A stretch of 64,000 nucleotides of DNA, taken from the NCBI RefSeq assembly GCF_027942865.1, contig NC_134506.1, positions 15,336,436 to 15,400,435 on the forward strand, given 5' to 3'. Origin of the DNA: Odontesthes bonariensis (taxonomy: Eukaryota; Chordata; Actinopteri; Atheriniformes; Atherinopsidae). The notes under the pieces are model-generated. The model was not told the DNA's origin. It saw only the letters and a program-made list of their open reading frames with translations, and ran no database searches. Made by a program: the position numbers and the translations under genes. Below are positions 1 through 15,030 of this stretch, piece by piece; the first letter of the stretch is position 1; each line of letters begins with the position of its first letter.

Positions 1-238
1 ACATTTTTTAGCACTGTGATTTGCCTAGAATAATAAAATTATATCAGACAGACAGGCTGGCACTCTGCAAATATCCATGAGCTAATAAAGCCCTTACTTC
101 CATTGGGATTATGATTCTCACAGAATTGAAAGCCAAATAAATTCACTGTCCCCTTTAAGCCTAATCTCAGTCTTCATCTGCTTTAGGAACAACAAAATCC
201 ATTATACAGATCACTGTTGTTTCTCTCGGTGCACATGC

Positions 239-272
<34 letters not shown>

Positions 273-3200
273 GACCTTTGCTATGGCAGTGTCTGGGGCC
301 AGCGCACACTGGTAGGGGAAGACAGGGGAAAGGCCACTGCTGAACACATGAATGCACTCACGTAACTGCTGGTGGAATCCAATGAACTGCTTTTATGAGT
401 TAAAAAAAGCATTTGGTTGATTGATTTTTTTACAAGATAAAAAGGAAAGCAACATTCGTGACTTTCATGACTGCTGAATTCTTTGTCATGCTGGCTGTTG
501 GGTATTCCCTGTCCCCATCTGGGAGTTTGAATAATTTACAGGTGTAAGAGTGAGTCTGTGAAGGAGGAGCAGGTCTGAGTAAGTGCACACCGTCTGTGCC
601 TACGTACACCTCCACATCTAGCTGGGGCCTATACACGCTGATGATCCAGTAATCATGTTTAGTGCTGGAAAAAGAATCCATTAAAAACCAGGAACTGCAC
701 TGACGGGTAGATATAACTGAAGACTAAACTGTCAGGAAAGGTATCAGTTCAACCTTTAAATGAAAAACTCTTACCGAGTAAGGCTTTGGATGGTGATTTT
801 AATACACTGAGTTGTGGTGACACTGCATTTGTTTTCTCTTCACTGAGGCTTCTTTTTGGTATGAGAGAAAACAGCCTTGTCCAGATTCCTGAGTTTAGGA
901 ATCCACTTCAGGCACATTTGACAAACAAACTGTCTGTCACAGTCACCAAACTCTGTCAGAGGATTTAGAAAACTGGTGCAAAACTGAACTATTTAAATAT
1001 CAGAAATTGAGCGAGCCTGTTTGACAGAAATCTGCAGTCTACAGCTTTTGATATATAATCTGCATTCTTCACTTTCCAACAGAAAGTGAGCATTATGTGG
1101 TCGACTTGACAAGTTAAACATCCAGTAGGCAGCACATAATAACACTCATTAAAAAAGGTAGAGCTGAAACTGGAAATGCTTTAGTGCTTTGATAACAGAC
1201 ACAATCTTACCTATGCAGTTTGGTTCCTTTTACATAGAGATGCAGAACAGTGAAAACCTTTCAGCATTTTGTTTTGCTTTTTTCTGGGAGTATCGTTACA
1301 AAAAGACGTCAAGTCTCAGTAAATGGGTCAGAGATGGCATCAATACACTGGTTTACACCATGCTTGGAGTGTAAAATGGGCAAGGAATGAATAAACAGGT
1401 CAAGTGTGAATATGGTTACGACTGGATGCAGAGCCACAGGCACAATGATATGAATTATTCTGTTATTTGATAGGATATCTCCATTAGTCACTCTGCCAGT
1501 GGAATTTTTATACGGTCAGAAGTAGGTTAAAAAGTTTCCCTCTTTTCCAGAGGCAAAATACAAACCTGTAAACATTCTTCTACCAGCTGCAGAACTGATA
1601 AAATTCCACAACAAGCTTTCCCAGTGTAAAAGTCAACAGAGCACATCAGTTACTTAAAATCCTAATTTTATTAGTGGGATACTTATAACATGCCATCCTT
1701 GGCCTAATGTGTTCAGAAGATTTTAAGGAATGTTCATTTTGTCCACTCAAAAGAACTATACTGACAAAAGCTGCTTTATTCACTTGTCAAATATCCACAG
1801 TGCATTTGGTAGTAGACGACTGAGTGAGAGTGCTCATCTTTCTCTCACCTGCTCTGCAACAACACAAGGCACGATTGGCTTTTCAGTGGGAGAGAATAAC
1901 AAAAGAACATCTTCTCAGTTATAGAAAGAAAACAAGAAAATTCTCCATCAGATCAGTAAAATGTATTGATATAAAAATCAGAGAAAAAAAAAAGATTTTG
2001 AGACAGCCTAACAAAATTCATATCTGAACATAAAATTGTGATCACTTCAATTTTAATGAAACCTGTTCATGTCAGATGAATGAAATGAAGATGCTCCATG
2101 ATTCTTATACTTGAGGCCCGACAGAGAGACAACTCCTTTATTAGTAAGAGCAATGATTTGTTGGTGAAAATGAGTGATCAAGAGGAGGAGAGCTCTGTGG
2201 GTTCATTACTACATCCCCACCTGGGCTTTCACTGCATTAAGTATTCTGTTTTACTAATGATGTCAGGAGGTCAAAAGAGAGCAGGTTTGCCCCCAGACGC
2301 TGCGTGCAATAACCTGGACCTCCAAGATTCCTGCTGAATGTTGAAGAAATTAGTGGAACAATGACAACTCTGCATTATGCCTTCATCTTCCTCTCCTGAC
2401 ATTTACAAAAAGAACATACCGTTTCAGTTTAATGATGACTTCAAGTTAACGTGTTTATTATTAGCATCATTTACGCCACAGGGGTTCTTATAAGACACCG
2501 CTTCTTTATTACGTTATATGGTGCAGAAAAACAGGAGGATGAAAATAAAAAGGAGTTTGTTTTGTTTTGCAGCACAATCATATTTCGAATAGGGCCGAGG
2601 TCAGAGCTTTGGGAGACAATCCCCTCCACTTCTGTCAAAGTTTCATCTGTCAAGCTGATGGTTTTAGGTTAAACTCAAGAATGCTGGACAAGACCCTTTT
2701 TATTATTCCATCCCTTGTGTGTAATTTACAACTAGCAAAATAACCGCCCCAATGCATGAACCCTCACTTTACATCTAGAAACAAACTCAACTCACATGTT
2801 TGGCCCTGATTTACTAAGATGTGCAATTTTGTGCCTGATCGCAAATCACAACTTGCGTTGACAGCAGTGTGTTTTGTGGGTGATCTTCTAAAACAGCACG
2901 AATCCACCAGCACAGGTATAATCATCTTCTTTCTATAATGACCAAAGCATTTAAACAGGAGCAACACAAAGCAAATTACAGACCAGGGCCTTCGTTTCAT
3001 CTGTCCATAAAAATAGTAAACAAAGGGGGCCTCGGGGTATCCGAGGCCCCCTGAAACTGACACGAGACCCCCCGAAAACATGATTTGGGAAATGTTGGGG
3101 GGGGTCTCTAAAATATTGGCAAAATGTGATTTCCCCTGATGAGTTATGATTGCAGACGCGATGCATGTGTGGAGCCTGTGTGCGTAATTGGCATAAAGCT

Positions 3201-5299
3201 GTGCTGGCCGCGTATGATTTTGTATATAGGCTTTTCATGTGTTTGAGTCAAGCGCAAGCAAGCAACGCCCCCCCCCCCCCCCCCCATCCCCAAGAAAAAA
3301 AAAATGGGACCCCCCGAAAATCTCGGCATAGTTCGAACACTGGGTGGGACAACTGTAAGAATAAAGAAGTTGCTTCTGCAAAAAATTTATTTTTGCTGTA
3401 ATCATCCCCCACTTTGGCTCTTGCCGTCCTTTTGCATTCTGTCAAGCAGAGTAGGGCGCCAATTTCCTTGTTACGATCAAACAATACTGACCACCTAGTC
3501 ATCCAAATAGCTCCTTGGGCCTTGGTTTTCTTTTCATTGATCCTCACAAGAAAATATGCACTCCACCCAACCTGGCAGAATCCAAAAAGAGGGGTGGGGC
3601 CATTAAGAGAAATTGGCATTGGGTTTAAGAATAAGCTGTTTGAAAATTGAATCTCAGAAAGAACAAATCAGATTTTGACTCAACGTAATTCAGCATTTTA
3701 TTAGGCTTTTCAAATTGATCAGGATCCCAACAATCACAGGCGCACAGACCGAGAAGTTTTGGCTTGGATATTATTCACATTCTTGGTGGTTGCACAAGAA
3801 GCCAAGAAAAACTGGAACAGTCATTATGCTACAGCGGATGGGTATCTACAGTGGGAGTTGGGGTTAATCAACAAAATTATTACTGGATATTCCTCAGTTT
3901 AATTCACATTCAACACAGAAATGGGAATCTCTTAAAATAAATCTCTTATGTAATTTTTTTATTCTGTCACTTACTGAAATACATCTATACGTGCTTTCGC
4001 TGCAATCACCAACAGTGACCTTCATAATTAACGCCAGTTTTTTGGCATCATACAGTGTCCAATGTTATACAGGCAGCAGGCCAGTTTCACACCACCAATC
4101 CCAGCAGGCCCCCATCCACCATACTGAGGTGGGATGAAGAGCCCAACTTAATCTGAGAGATCCAAGGAAAAGGAAGTGAGGAAGTCTCCGCAGAAACACA
4201 GCGTGACAGCAGATGGCCTCTTTGGCTTAAACCATCTGGTGAGGAGACGTCCAGTCCACCGTCAGCCTGTCCCCTTTCATTTTACATGCCATTCTTTGAC
4301 AGCAAGACCCGTTTCTACTCCTCTGTTCGACACATCAACAACGTTTCTCTCCAAACCAGAGACAGACAGAACACACACGCACTGATTAGGCTTAAAGTCT
4401 ACTCGGCTACCAGGGCAGCCAAGAGACCCACTTCCATGTCACAGAGCCTAATCAATGAGTGTTAAGCCTTTAGATGTCATTCTCTGGACAGCCAGGAGAT
4501 TATCATCTATCCCTGTGTTAGGACTGCTCCCAGCAAGGCTTACTTTAAATAGCGTGCATATGCTGATTGTATTGCTGGCAGAATGACTGCTTATTCCTGT
4601 AAAAGGGCTTTAGGCAATCTGAGCTTTATTTTAGAGTAATTTCAGAGATGCAGCACTCTAAAGTGCAAAACTGTACTTAAAATCCCAATCATTATCCCTT
4701 TCTTTCCAACTGTTACAATCCGAATGTTCCCATCTTCTTAAATTTCACTCACTTTGGATAACGTAGACTTGGTTTCTTGAGATTGCTGCATAAATTCCAT
4801 TGTATTGTGGACCAATACACACACCGAGATCTCAATAACTAATGCAGAAATAATACGATCAATAACTATAGTTTCAAGGTCAAGAGAGTAATGATAGATT
4901 AGAACATCAAAGATTCATAGTTAAAAAAGGGACAAGAGAGGATTGACATGGTGGGTGTTAACATATGCGAGTGCGCTGCGTGACTTATAATTAACTCATT
5001 ATTATATACAACCAAAACAAACAAACAGATGATCTACAGTTCCCATATCCAGCACACACACATAAACACACAAAAAACAACGCACTTAACGGCAATGTCT
5101 GGTCATTTAGGGCAAATCGTTACTCTTTATAATGAGAATGGAACCTATTGCACAATTAAGCACACATATGTGGTCAAGTTGAGTTGCAGACTGAAAACAC
5201 ATCTGCAATTATAATATCGTATCATTTTCAAGAAGAAAAAGAAATGCCCAGAAATTGTTTAAGCTTCGTGGCACCGATGATTTTCCTGGTGTCTTTTTC

Positions 5300-5334
<35 letters not shown>

Positions 5335-7194
5335 AAGAAACTGAATATTTTACAGATTTTGACATGTCTAGGGGAAAAAGAGTAAATAAATCGGTCACAT
5401 TATGTCAGGATGCGATGGCGGGCATTTTCTCCACTTGTTTGTGATATTGAAGACAATTTATATTTAATTTTATGCATTAATTGCAAATGTTCAAATGTGT
5501 AAGTTTTAGTCCAAAAAATGGACTAATCGACAATCCACTGCCTGACAGCGTATTAATCATGAAGTAATTCTAATGCAAAAGCATCAGCATCGACTGGTTT
5601 CAGTTCTTTTTAAAAAAAAAAAAAAAAAAGATTTCTTTTTGGATTTTCTTTTGTTTGTTTGATGGTAAATGCAACATATTAGCTATTGGAACACTAGTGA
5701 GATAAGCCAACTCATCTCATTTGAATATGGCTGCAACAGCAAAACCAAGATTTTTTTTTTTTTTTATAAAGATAAAATATTTTATATCCATCCATCCATT
5801 ATCTTCCGCTTGTCCGGGGGTCGGGTCGCGGGGGCAGCAGCTTGAGCAGATAATTTTATCTCAAAAGAATTTAAGGATACAGAATTACACAATCGCAAGA
5901 CTGACAGATATTAAGAGCAAATGTTGGTTGTTAACCTAAACAAATCCTGCCAGTTTTCCAATTTAGAGTGGTTAGTCAGGCAAAATTGCAAAGAAGATTG
6001 TTTCCTCCCTCCAAAAACTAGTCAGCCGTCAGGTGACACTAGTAATTATCACTGAGTGAAACCAGGCAACTGGAAAAAGGAGATTTTACTCCTCTGTTTC
6101 TGCCTGTGGGTGTGACCTTGTGTGTTGGCTTGGTTGCCACGCAGCTGCTGGTCCACTGGGCCAGTTTCATGGCACAACAAGAAGGGTTCCTTTTTAAACC
6201 GGTTAGATGACAACACCAAACTCTTCAGAGGAAGGCAAGACTGTTGAACTGGTTTTATACTCATATAAGAAAATATATATGCAATATTACAGTTGGGGCA
6301 CTTTAATTTGATTTTCTGTTGTGTAATGTACACCTTGCCACAGAATTTTACATACATCAAGCTTTCTTAATGTTAAAGCACTTTGAATTGTTTTGTACAT
6401 GAAACGTGCTATACAAATAAATTTAATTTGATTTGAGTGTTGAAAGTGGAAGCATTCCAAACATTGACATGAACTGTCCAAAATAAGTGCTTGAGAGAAA
6501 TTAGTAGCAATGCCAATTCTACATCAAAAGGAAGCCGTGCACACTGGAGTTAGTAGCCTAAAGACAAAACTCAACCGTGGATCCTATCTGTGAAGAGAAC
6601 TGCTGATTGCATAACTATGGCAATGAGCCACAGGGTCAACACTGACAACACTGGACTGTGGAGGCAAAATAATGCATTATTCCCTGTCAACTACAGTGGG
6701 AGTACACACCACTACCTGCAGCTCTGTGGAAAACACGCACACAAATCCACGCACACTCCCACAAGTGCCATCTCCCCTTATTAGTGGGCAGTGTTGACTC
6801 TGACACCTCCATATCATAACCCTCACACAGCTATATTTGCACAGACATCTAAAGGCATATCGGGAGAAGTCAAACATACCAGTCTGGATTTCTGCTCATA
6901 CGGCATCATACACCTCACACATCAATTCGAAATATCTCACAGGGACCACAGTCCAGCAAGAGTCACCCATGAATTCCCCACAGCGACTAATAATCTTATA
7001 ATACAAAAATCTTCCTCACGCACAGATAAGCGCTTGACAGCGTCGATTAATTACAGTTACATCAAGTCAGGGGCTTGACACAACTACAAAACTGTTGAGG
7101 TATTCTGCTCCATTTTTAACGGACAAATACACATAACATTTCGGTGAGTGCAGGTGTCACGAAAGGCGCTCTGAGGGGCAGCGCTCTCTGGATT
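1..7194 (-). other. presumed homer2 intron 1; no firm exon
   Basis: No exon with recognisable homology was found. The stretch holds a CA microsatellite (242-269), a run of 18 C (3268-3285), a run of 28 A (5306-5333), a short fish repeat tail with a CATCCATTATCTTCCGCTT-like motif (about 5790-5850) and an L2-like LINE end with the AGCACTTTGAATTG signature (about 6375-6435). One minus-strand open stretch (about 455-672) with an acceptor-like upstream end is discussed as a finding. Confidence 0.5.
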
Positions 7195-7200
7195 ACTCAC

Positions 7201-7205
7201 CCCAT
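7201..7205 (-). CDS. homer2: homer2 first coding exon (Met-Gly only), gene partial
   Basis: On the minus strand the sequence reads ATGGG followed directly by a consensus donor GTGAGT, so the first coding exon holds only Met and two bases of a Gly codon. Homer family genes are known to begin this way (exon 1 gives MG, exon 2 starts with EQPIF). The position, divergent from ramac, matches the human HOMER2-RAMAC arrangement. Homer2 is a postsynaptic scaffold with an EVH1 domain and a C-terminal coiled coil that links metabotropic glutamate receptors, IP3 receptors and Shank. I could not find exon 2 in 1-7200, so those bases would be intron 1, and the rest of the gene lies left of the window. The 5' UTR would run upward from 7206 for an unknown distance. 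The call rests on five coding bases plus synteny and could be wrong. Confidence 0.55.
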
Positions 7206-9833
<2,628 letters not shown>

Positions 9834-9975
9834 CCTCTATGATAGTCACCCAGGTTATCTCAGTATTTATAGTGTTCAATGCAATACTATATGTGTCTGT
9901 ATGAATCAGATATGTTTTGTGTGATTTTATTTTCGTCGTACTGTATGGGAGGGCAGAGAACTGTATTAACGTTAA

Positions 9976-10634
9976 AGGAGAACTGCGGTATTTTCAACAT
10001 TAAGCCTCATTTATGAGTCGTCTGCAATGTTTTAGAACCCCCCCCTCACTGGTTTTTTGATGTTTACTGCTGTCTCCGGTATTTGCCTAATTTTGATTCT
10101 TCTCAACCTGCTTCAGAATGGCAAGCATGGTGCATGTCCAAAAAGGTCCGTAAAAGCACAATAAACGTCCGTTTTCAAAATGATCAACTCACCGGAGTGG
10201 TTACTGGTGTGCACTGGTAATCCATATCAAATTTCATTGCGAAAAGTTGCTTCTGTCGTGTTTTATTTGGCACCTCGTTCATGCTCGCACTATTTACTTA
10301 GCGGTGGCGGAGTAATATCAACGAACATCCAGTACAAAATGTCAAATAAAACACAACAGAAGCAACTTTTCGCAACGAAATTTGATATGGATTACCAGTG
10401 CACACCAGTAACCACTCCGGTGAGTTGATGATTTTGAAAACGGACGTTTATGGTGCTTTTACGGACCTTTTTGGACATGCACCATGCTTGCCATTCTGAA
10501 GCAGGTTGAGAAGAATCAAAATTAGGTAAATACCGGAGACAACAGTAAACATCAAAAAAGCGGTGAGGGGGGTTCTAAAACATTGCAGACGACTCATAAA
10601 TTAGGCTTAATGTTGAAAATACCGCAGTTCTCCT
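9976..10634. mobile_element. foldback MITE, family A, copy 1 (TTAA target site)
   Basis: This 659-bp element is flanked on both sides by TTAA (9972-9975 and 10635-10638). It starts AGGAGAACTGCGG and ends with the exact inverse. The two arms, about 295 bp each, are nearly perfect inverted copies around an unpaired centre of roughly 70 bp near 10270-10340. A second copy lies at 62450-63106. Terminal TTAAAGGRR plus a TTAA duplication is the signature of Kolobok/T2 non-autonomous elements. It sits about 140 bp past the ramac stop and may be part of its 3' UTR. The 82-residue open frame inside is a by-product of the palindrome. Confidence 0.88.
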
Positions 10635-10639
10635 TTAAG

Positions 10640-11540
10640 AATTCATTGTACACCATTGCTTTGACATTTTCTCCATTTCGCTCAGGCATGTTATCAAATT
10701 TCTGTTTACATTTTTGAGGACTCTTTTTGACAACAACTCTGTAGGTTTAAATACTGGAACTGTCATTTTCAAAAGGCACTGAAAAATACCTGTCACATAT
10801 TTAAGGTACATGGACATTTTTTTTTATCTTTAAAGTATCATGTAATCGCTGGAATTTAACGAAGCAGTTTTCTTATGATGAGATCATTTTGTTGCTACAT
10901 TTCTATGTGCCTATATATCACATAGGAATCAATTATACAGCACAGTGTTTTTTTTTGTTTGTTTGTTTTTTTTTTTGTTTTTTTTTTAACAAGTAGCAAA
11001 TCTGAATTTCCAGAGAAAATGCATTTGTAATGCAGCAATCTGCATCAAAAAACAAACAAATTAACATAACTTCTGTCATTAAACATGTATTTTCCTAATC
11101 AAAGGTCTCGGCTTTTGTAAATCTTTGCATCCAAATATTTAATTCAACATCTTCAGCCCCAGGCAGGGGACAAGAGATAACTGGTTCTGGTGTCAGGTTT
11201 TGATATTGCCAGATACTTAAAGTGGCATACCAGGACAAATTTCTGATGTACAGCAAGTTTTATTTTTAATTTTTTTTCTAAATTTAGTTACTTAGCATTC
11301 AGTGAGCCGAACCTCCCAAGACAGAAAGGCACACCCATCTACCAACGCCTACGCTTGCCCACATAGCACTATAAGTCATTTTGAGTTTGCTTATGTATCC
11401 TTCAGACAGAAATGACAGGGTGACCATATTTTTTAACCTCATGGTCTTTCATTCTAGATTAAAGTTAATCTCTTTCAGTTTAATATAAAGTCCTGTTATT
11501 CAAATCATCACCGGAGAGACTTCTGCTTTTTTTTTTTATT
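10640..11540. other. gene-free stretch
   Basis: AT-rich DNA with T runs (10946-10988). I see no exon. It may hold the distal 3' UTR of ramac, but no clear cleavage point was found. Confidence 0.4.
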
Positions 11541-11559
11541 TTACTGTTTCTATTTCAGT

Positions 11560-12110
11560 CATTTCCAAATAAGTTGAGATGCATCCATATGCAATTATCT
11601 GCAACTAAAAACTCTTCAATCGACTGATAATGGTACAAAGACGTCATGTAAGCTAATGAAACCGCTAAGTATTGTTTAGTGAAAGACCTGTTTTAAATTC
11701 GATGCAGGCAAGACATTTTGGGGACGCTGATACTTTCATAAATGAAGATGGGCTGTTCGAGGCTTTGTGGACAATTTTATTAATGACATTTTCCAATGTA
11801 GAATTTGTTAATTCTGTTATCTATGGTGCAAAACATCAAAAGGTTCAGAGAATTAAAAGAAAACTGTCTGACCAATGGAAATTTTTTAATTTATTTTTCT
11901 TCCGCTTGTCAGCCAGGTGTCATTCAAGGCTGCATTAGTACACATGCCATGGGTAACTTGCACATCTGTTGCATTTAGCAAAACCACAATCTGCACATAT
12001 CACAGTAATAATAGTCCAGCTGTTAAACTGGCCTGTGATTGTTGTCAAATCACTTTACTTTGTATTTATGTGCATTTTACTCAGTGTCCCAACTTTTAGG
12101 TAAACTGGAT
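11560..12110 (+). mobile_element. decayed Tc1/mariner-like fragment
   Basis: The part around 11936-11965 (CATGCCATGGGTAACTTGCA) resembles a stretch inside the transposase gene of a common fish Tc1/mariner-type element. The end near 12050-12098 has the CAGTGTCCCAACTTTT terminal motif of the same family. No intact frame remains. Boundaries are approximate. Confidence 0.4.
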
Positions 12111-14600
12111 TGTGGCGTGTAAAAGGCACAGCATTATTCTTGTTGTCATTATACAACAGCCCTTAAAAAAAAAAGTCTTCTTGGTCCATTCATTTGTTCC
12201 AGAGAGAAGGGAGACATTCAGGAATAGTTTTGAGTTTAAATGCTGTAACCAATGCAGCACTTAAAACTGCATCAGGCATAGGCAAATATAGCAGGAAGCA
12301 ATGCTTTCAACTGAAAGATATTTGAGAGTTGACTGAAAATGTTTCCAATGACAGTGTTTTAAAGTATTGTAGCCATATGTTGACTTCACTGCAGTCAAGG
12401 TGATGACTATGTTAAGGCAGTAAACTGATGTTTTAGACTTCTACAAGTATTATTTGTGTATTATGTAGTAAAACATACAATTGGCAGTGACACTTTTATT
12501 AATTCAGTCTGGGTCTGATCAGAGAGACAAACCGGACCACTTACTCCCAGGCAGTTTGAGTTTGGGAGCACGGGAAACATGCGGTACAGAGATGTCACCA
12601 GATTCTCAGAATCTTTTGGTGATTATTATGTACTGCAGATGATGGAATCCAGTTCAATCTTAGTAATTTTACCTTGAGGAACATTCTTCTGAAATTACTC
12701 CTCCATGAGTGGGTGCAGTGTTTTACAGATAGGTAAAACTCTGAACTTCTTTACTTCTGAGGCACCCGTCACCGCCATCAGATTCAATATGAGCAGATAT
12801 TTTTCATGAAATAGTCAAATGTCTCACTTTCAACATTTAAAATGTTTTATGGTATGCTGTGAATAATAAATAACTCCTGTAATAGACCTCTTTATACATC
12901 AGTTTTCCAGTAAATATAAAATCTGATACAGCCAAGCAAGCAATGCGTAAAAAGAGAAGAATACAACTTAAAGCATATTGAACAATAAAATAGAAAAAAA
13001 AAAATCAGGACAGACTCTCTGATAACAGATTGAATAAGCTCGAGCCCCCACAACTCTGAAATGGAAAAATAGATAGATGGATGGCTCTCTGATGTAGAAT
13101 ATGTTTTATTGAGTGATTTTAAAAGAGATCATTGATTCTGATGACCTAATCTCACCAGGCAGCTCTTTCCCAACTCTGGTATCCTCCCAGCAAACACTCT
13201 GTCACCTCTGGTTTTTAACCTTGTCTCTGGGGTCAGAGCCAGGAGAGGGACTGTTAGGAACTTTAAAATTCATCAATCCTAATCAATCCTAAAGCACACT
13301 GAAAGCTAGTGCAGGGAGGCTAAAACTGTAATGATATGGTCGTATTTCCTGGTTTTCGTTAGAAGTCTGGCAGCTGAGGTCTGTACAATCTGGAGTTATT
13401 TTATGGACTTTTCATTGAGACAAGTAAAAATACTGTTGTAGTAATAAAAGGGTGAGGGAATGAGGATACGCTGTGTGGTCTCAACAACGTTGAACGTAAA
13501 GTTTGGTGACGCAAGATAACTTGACTCAAATGCGATTAATATGCCTTTTTTTTCCTTTTTCCCTGTGATGTGAGAAATCAAAAATTTACTGAGGACCCCA
13601 TATTGATTTGATCAGCCTTTAATGTCAGTGTAGTGGATGACATAATACACCAAATGGCCTGAACAAGTGTAGTATCTGTCCAGGCAAAGCTGCTTTCACA
13701 GTAAATGCTTAGAAGCGGCACTAAGACCGATAGTTCACATTGTGAAAAGCAGCTAAAAGATTTATGTGCATCATTAATACATTATTGCTAAATGCATCAT
13801 TGGCTATGGCATATGTAGCTCATTGCCCAAAGATGTCAGCATTTGGGTTTCACAGTCCATTTACAACAGAACTCAGTTAAGTCCCAAACAGGAACTCTGG
13901 GCAGAGTGATGCAAAGCAAAAGGAAACCTTTGCATCGTTTTGACACTGGATCCAACTGGACTTGGATGCCATTCCGTTGCATCTATATCCGGCCGCGGTG
14001 GAGACAGGGTTAACATTTCTTTTAGAATTTCGCAGTGCAATCAGCTGTGATGATAAGGGAGGGTACAAGGAGGTTAGAGTGAAAATGTGTGGGGGGATGT
14101 GCTGAAACTGGCACACAGTGGAGAACACTGCCATCATCACTGTAATCAGTTTGGATTAGAGAGTGTGAATCCTAGAGAGCTGTGTCTTCACAGGGAAAGG
14201 ATGTGTTGGACAGACAAGTAAACCACATATTTGTTTGAAATGAATTTTCAAAGTGTAACACTTGTATTTGTTGGGATGGGAAAAAGTGTTTAAAATATAT
14301 AACTCACATTGCGATGTTTAGCTGCATATTTTGTTTAGCATTTTTGGAAATATGACTTTGCTTTCGTATTTTTTCAATTTGTCAAGCTTTTCTCATCAGG
14401 GTCAGCTGAAGTAATGTTAGCACATAGTCCTGAGGATGGGGCCTACACATTTATGTGATTCCCTAACTTTTCCTAGGTTACTTTTATGTTGCCATTTGTT
14501 GCTTTGGGATGAACTACTTTGATAAATTGCCACACAAAGTGGTCCATATCCCCTTTGCTTGGACAATCCCCTTCTCTAGCGCTACAGTTAGTTTGACGTT
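12111..14600. other. gene-free stretch with an old interspersed repeat
   Basis: No exon recognised. About 13090-13440 resembles 34560-34930 in wording and organisation (CAGGCAGCTCTTTCCCAACTC type; 'gttctggatgagctgcag'-like family); both look like diverged copies of a common teleost interspersed repeat. A short ATAGATGGATGG tail lies at 13071-13083. Confidence 0.35.
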
Positions 14601-14608
14601 TCACTTAA

Positions 14609-15030
14609 AGGGATAGTTTGCCTCTTTTGACATGAAGCTGTATGACATCCCATATTAGCAATATCATTTATGAACATTGACTTACCCCCCGCTGCGTCCT
14701 GTGAGCCGAGTTCCAGCTGAGTTTTTGCGTCCACGAAAGTAGTCCGGCTAGTTGGCTGGGGCTTGAAAAATAAAGCGTCTTGCTTCTCAAAAAAATATGT
14801 GTTCAAAAGAGTAATACATTTGCATCACAAAATCGTTTTGCATGAAAAAGTCAGACCTCACTTCGCTTGGCGCTATTTTTGCCTCCCTTGATATGAATGC
14901 GTCAAGCCACCTAGCGATAGCTGCACCTGTTACGGTGTTTGCTGCTCGGAAGCAGGGGAGTGCTCGGTCTGCACAGTTTGCATTGGATGCATTGATATCA
15001 AGGGAGGCAAAAATAGCGCCAAGCAGTAAG
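14609..15030. mobile_element. foldback MITE, family B, truncated copy
   Basis: The left end follows TTAA (14605-14608) and starts AGGGATAGTTTGCCTC. It aligns closely with the left arm and centre of the complete copy at 60554-61225 (shared GTAGTCCGGCTAGTTGGCTGG, shared centre with GCACCTGTTACGGTGTTT). Similarity stops near 15030 and the right arm and right TTAA are missing. Open frames of 72 and 135 residues here belong to the element and are not host genes. Confidence 0.8.

Noticed and set aside
455-672. homer2 exon 2 (EVH1 domain)
   Set aside because: The frame has a 'Y.IISV' resemblance only; it lacks the EQPIF start and the rest of the EVH1 motifs.
3248-3619. 123-residue minus-strand frame and overlapping plus frames
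   Set aside because: They run across an 18-base C tract; translation gives poly-Gly/Pro with no splice sites or homology.
10180-10428. 82-residue open frame, nearly repeated at 62679-62900
   Set aside because: The similarity comes from two copies of the family A foldback MITE; the frame crosses the hairpin centre and has no other support as a gene.
14588-14806. 72-residue open frame repeated at 60524-60751 and 61028-61255
   Set aside because: It lies in the arms of the family B foldback MITE, which explains its three copies.
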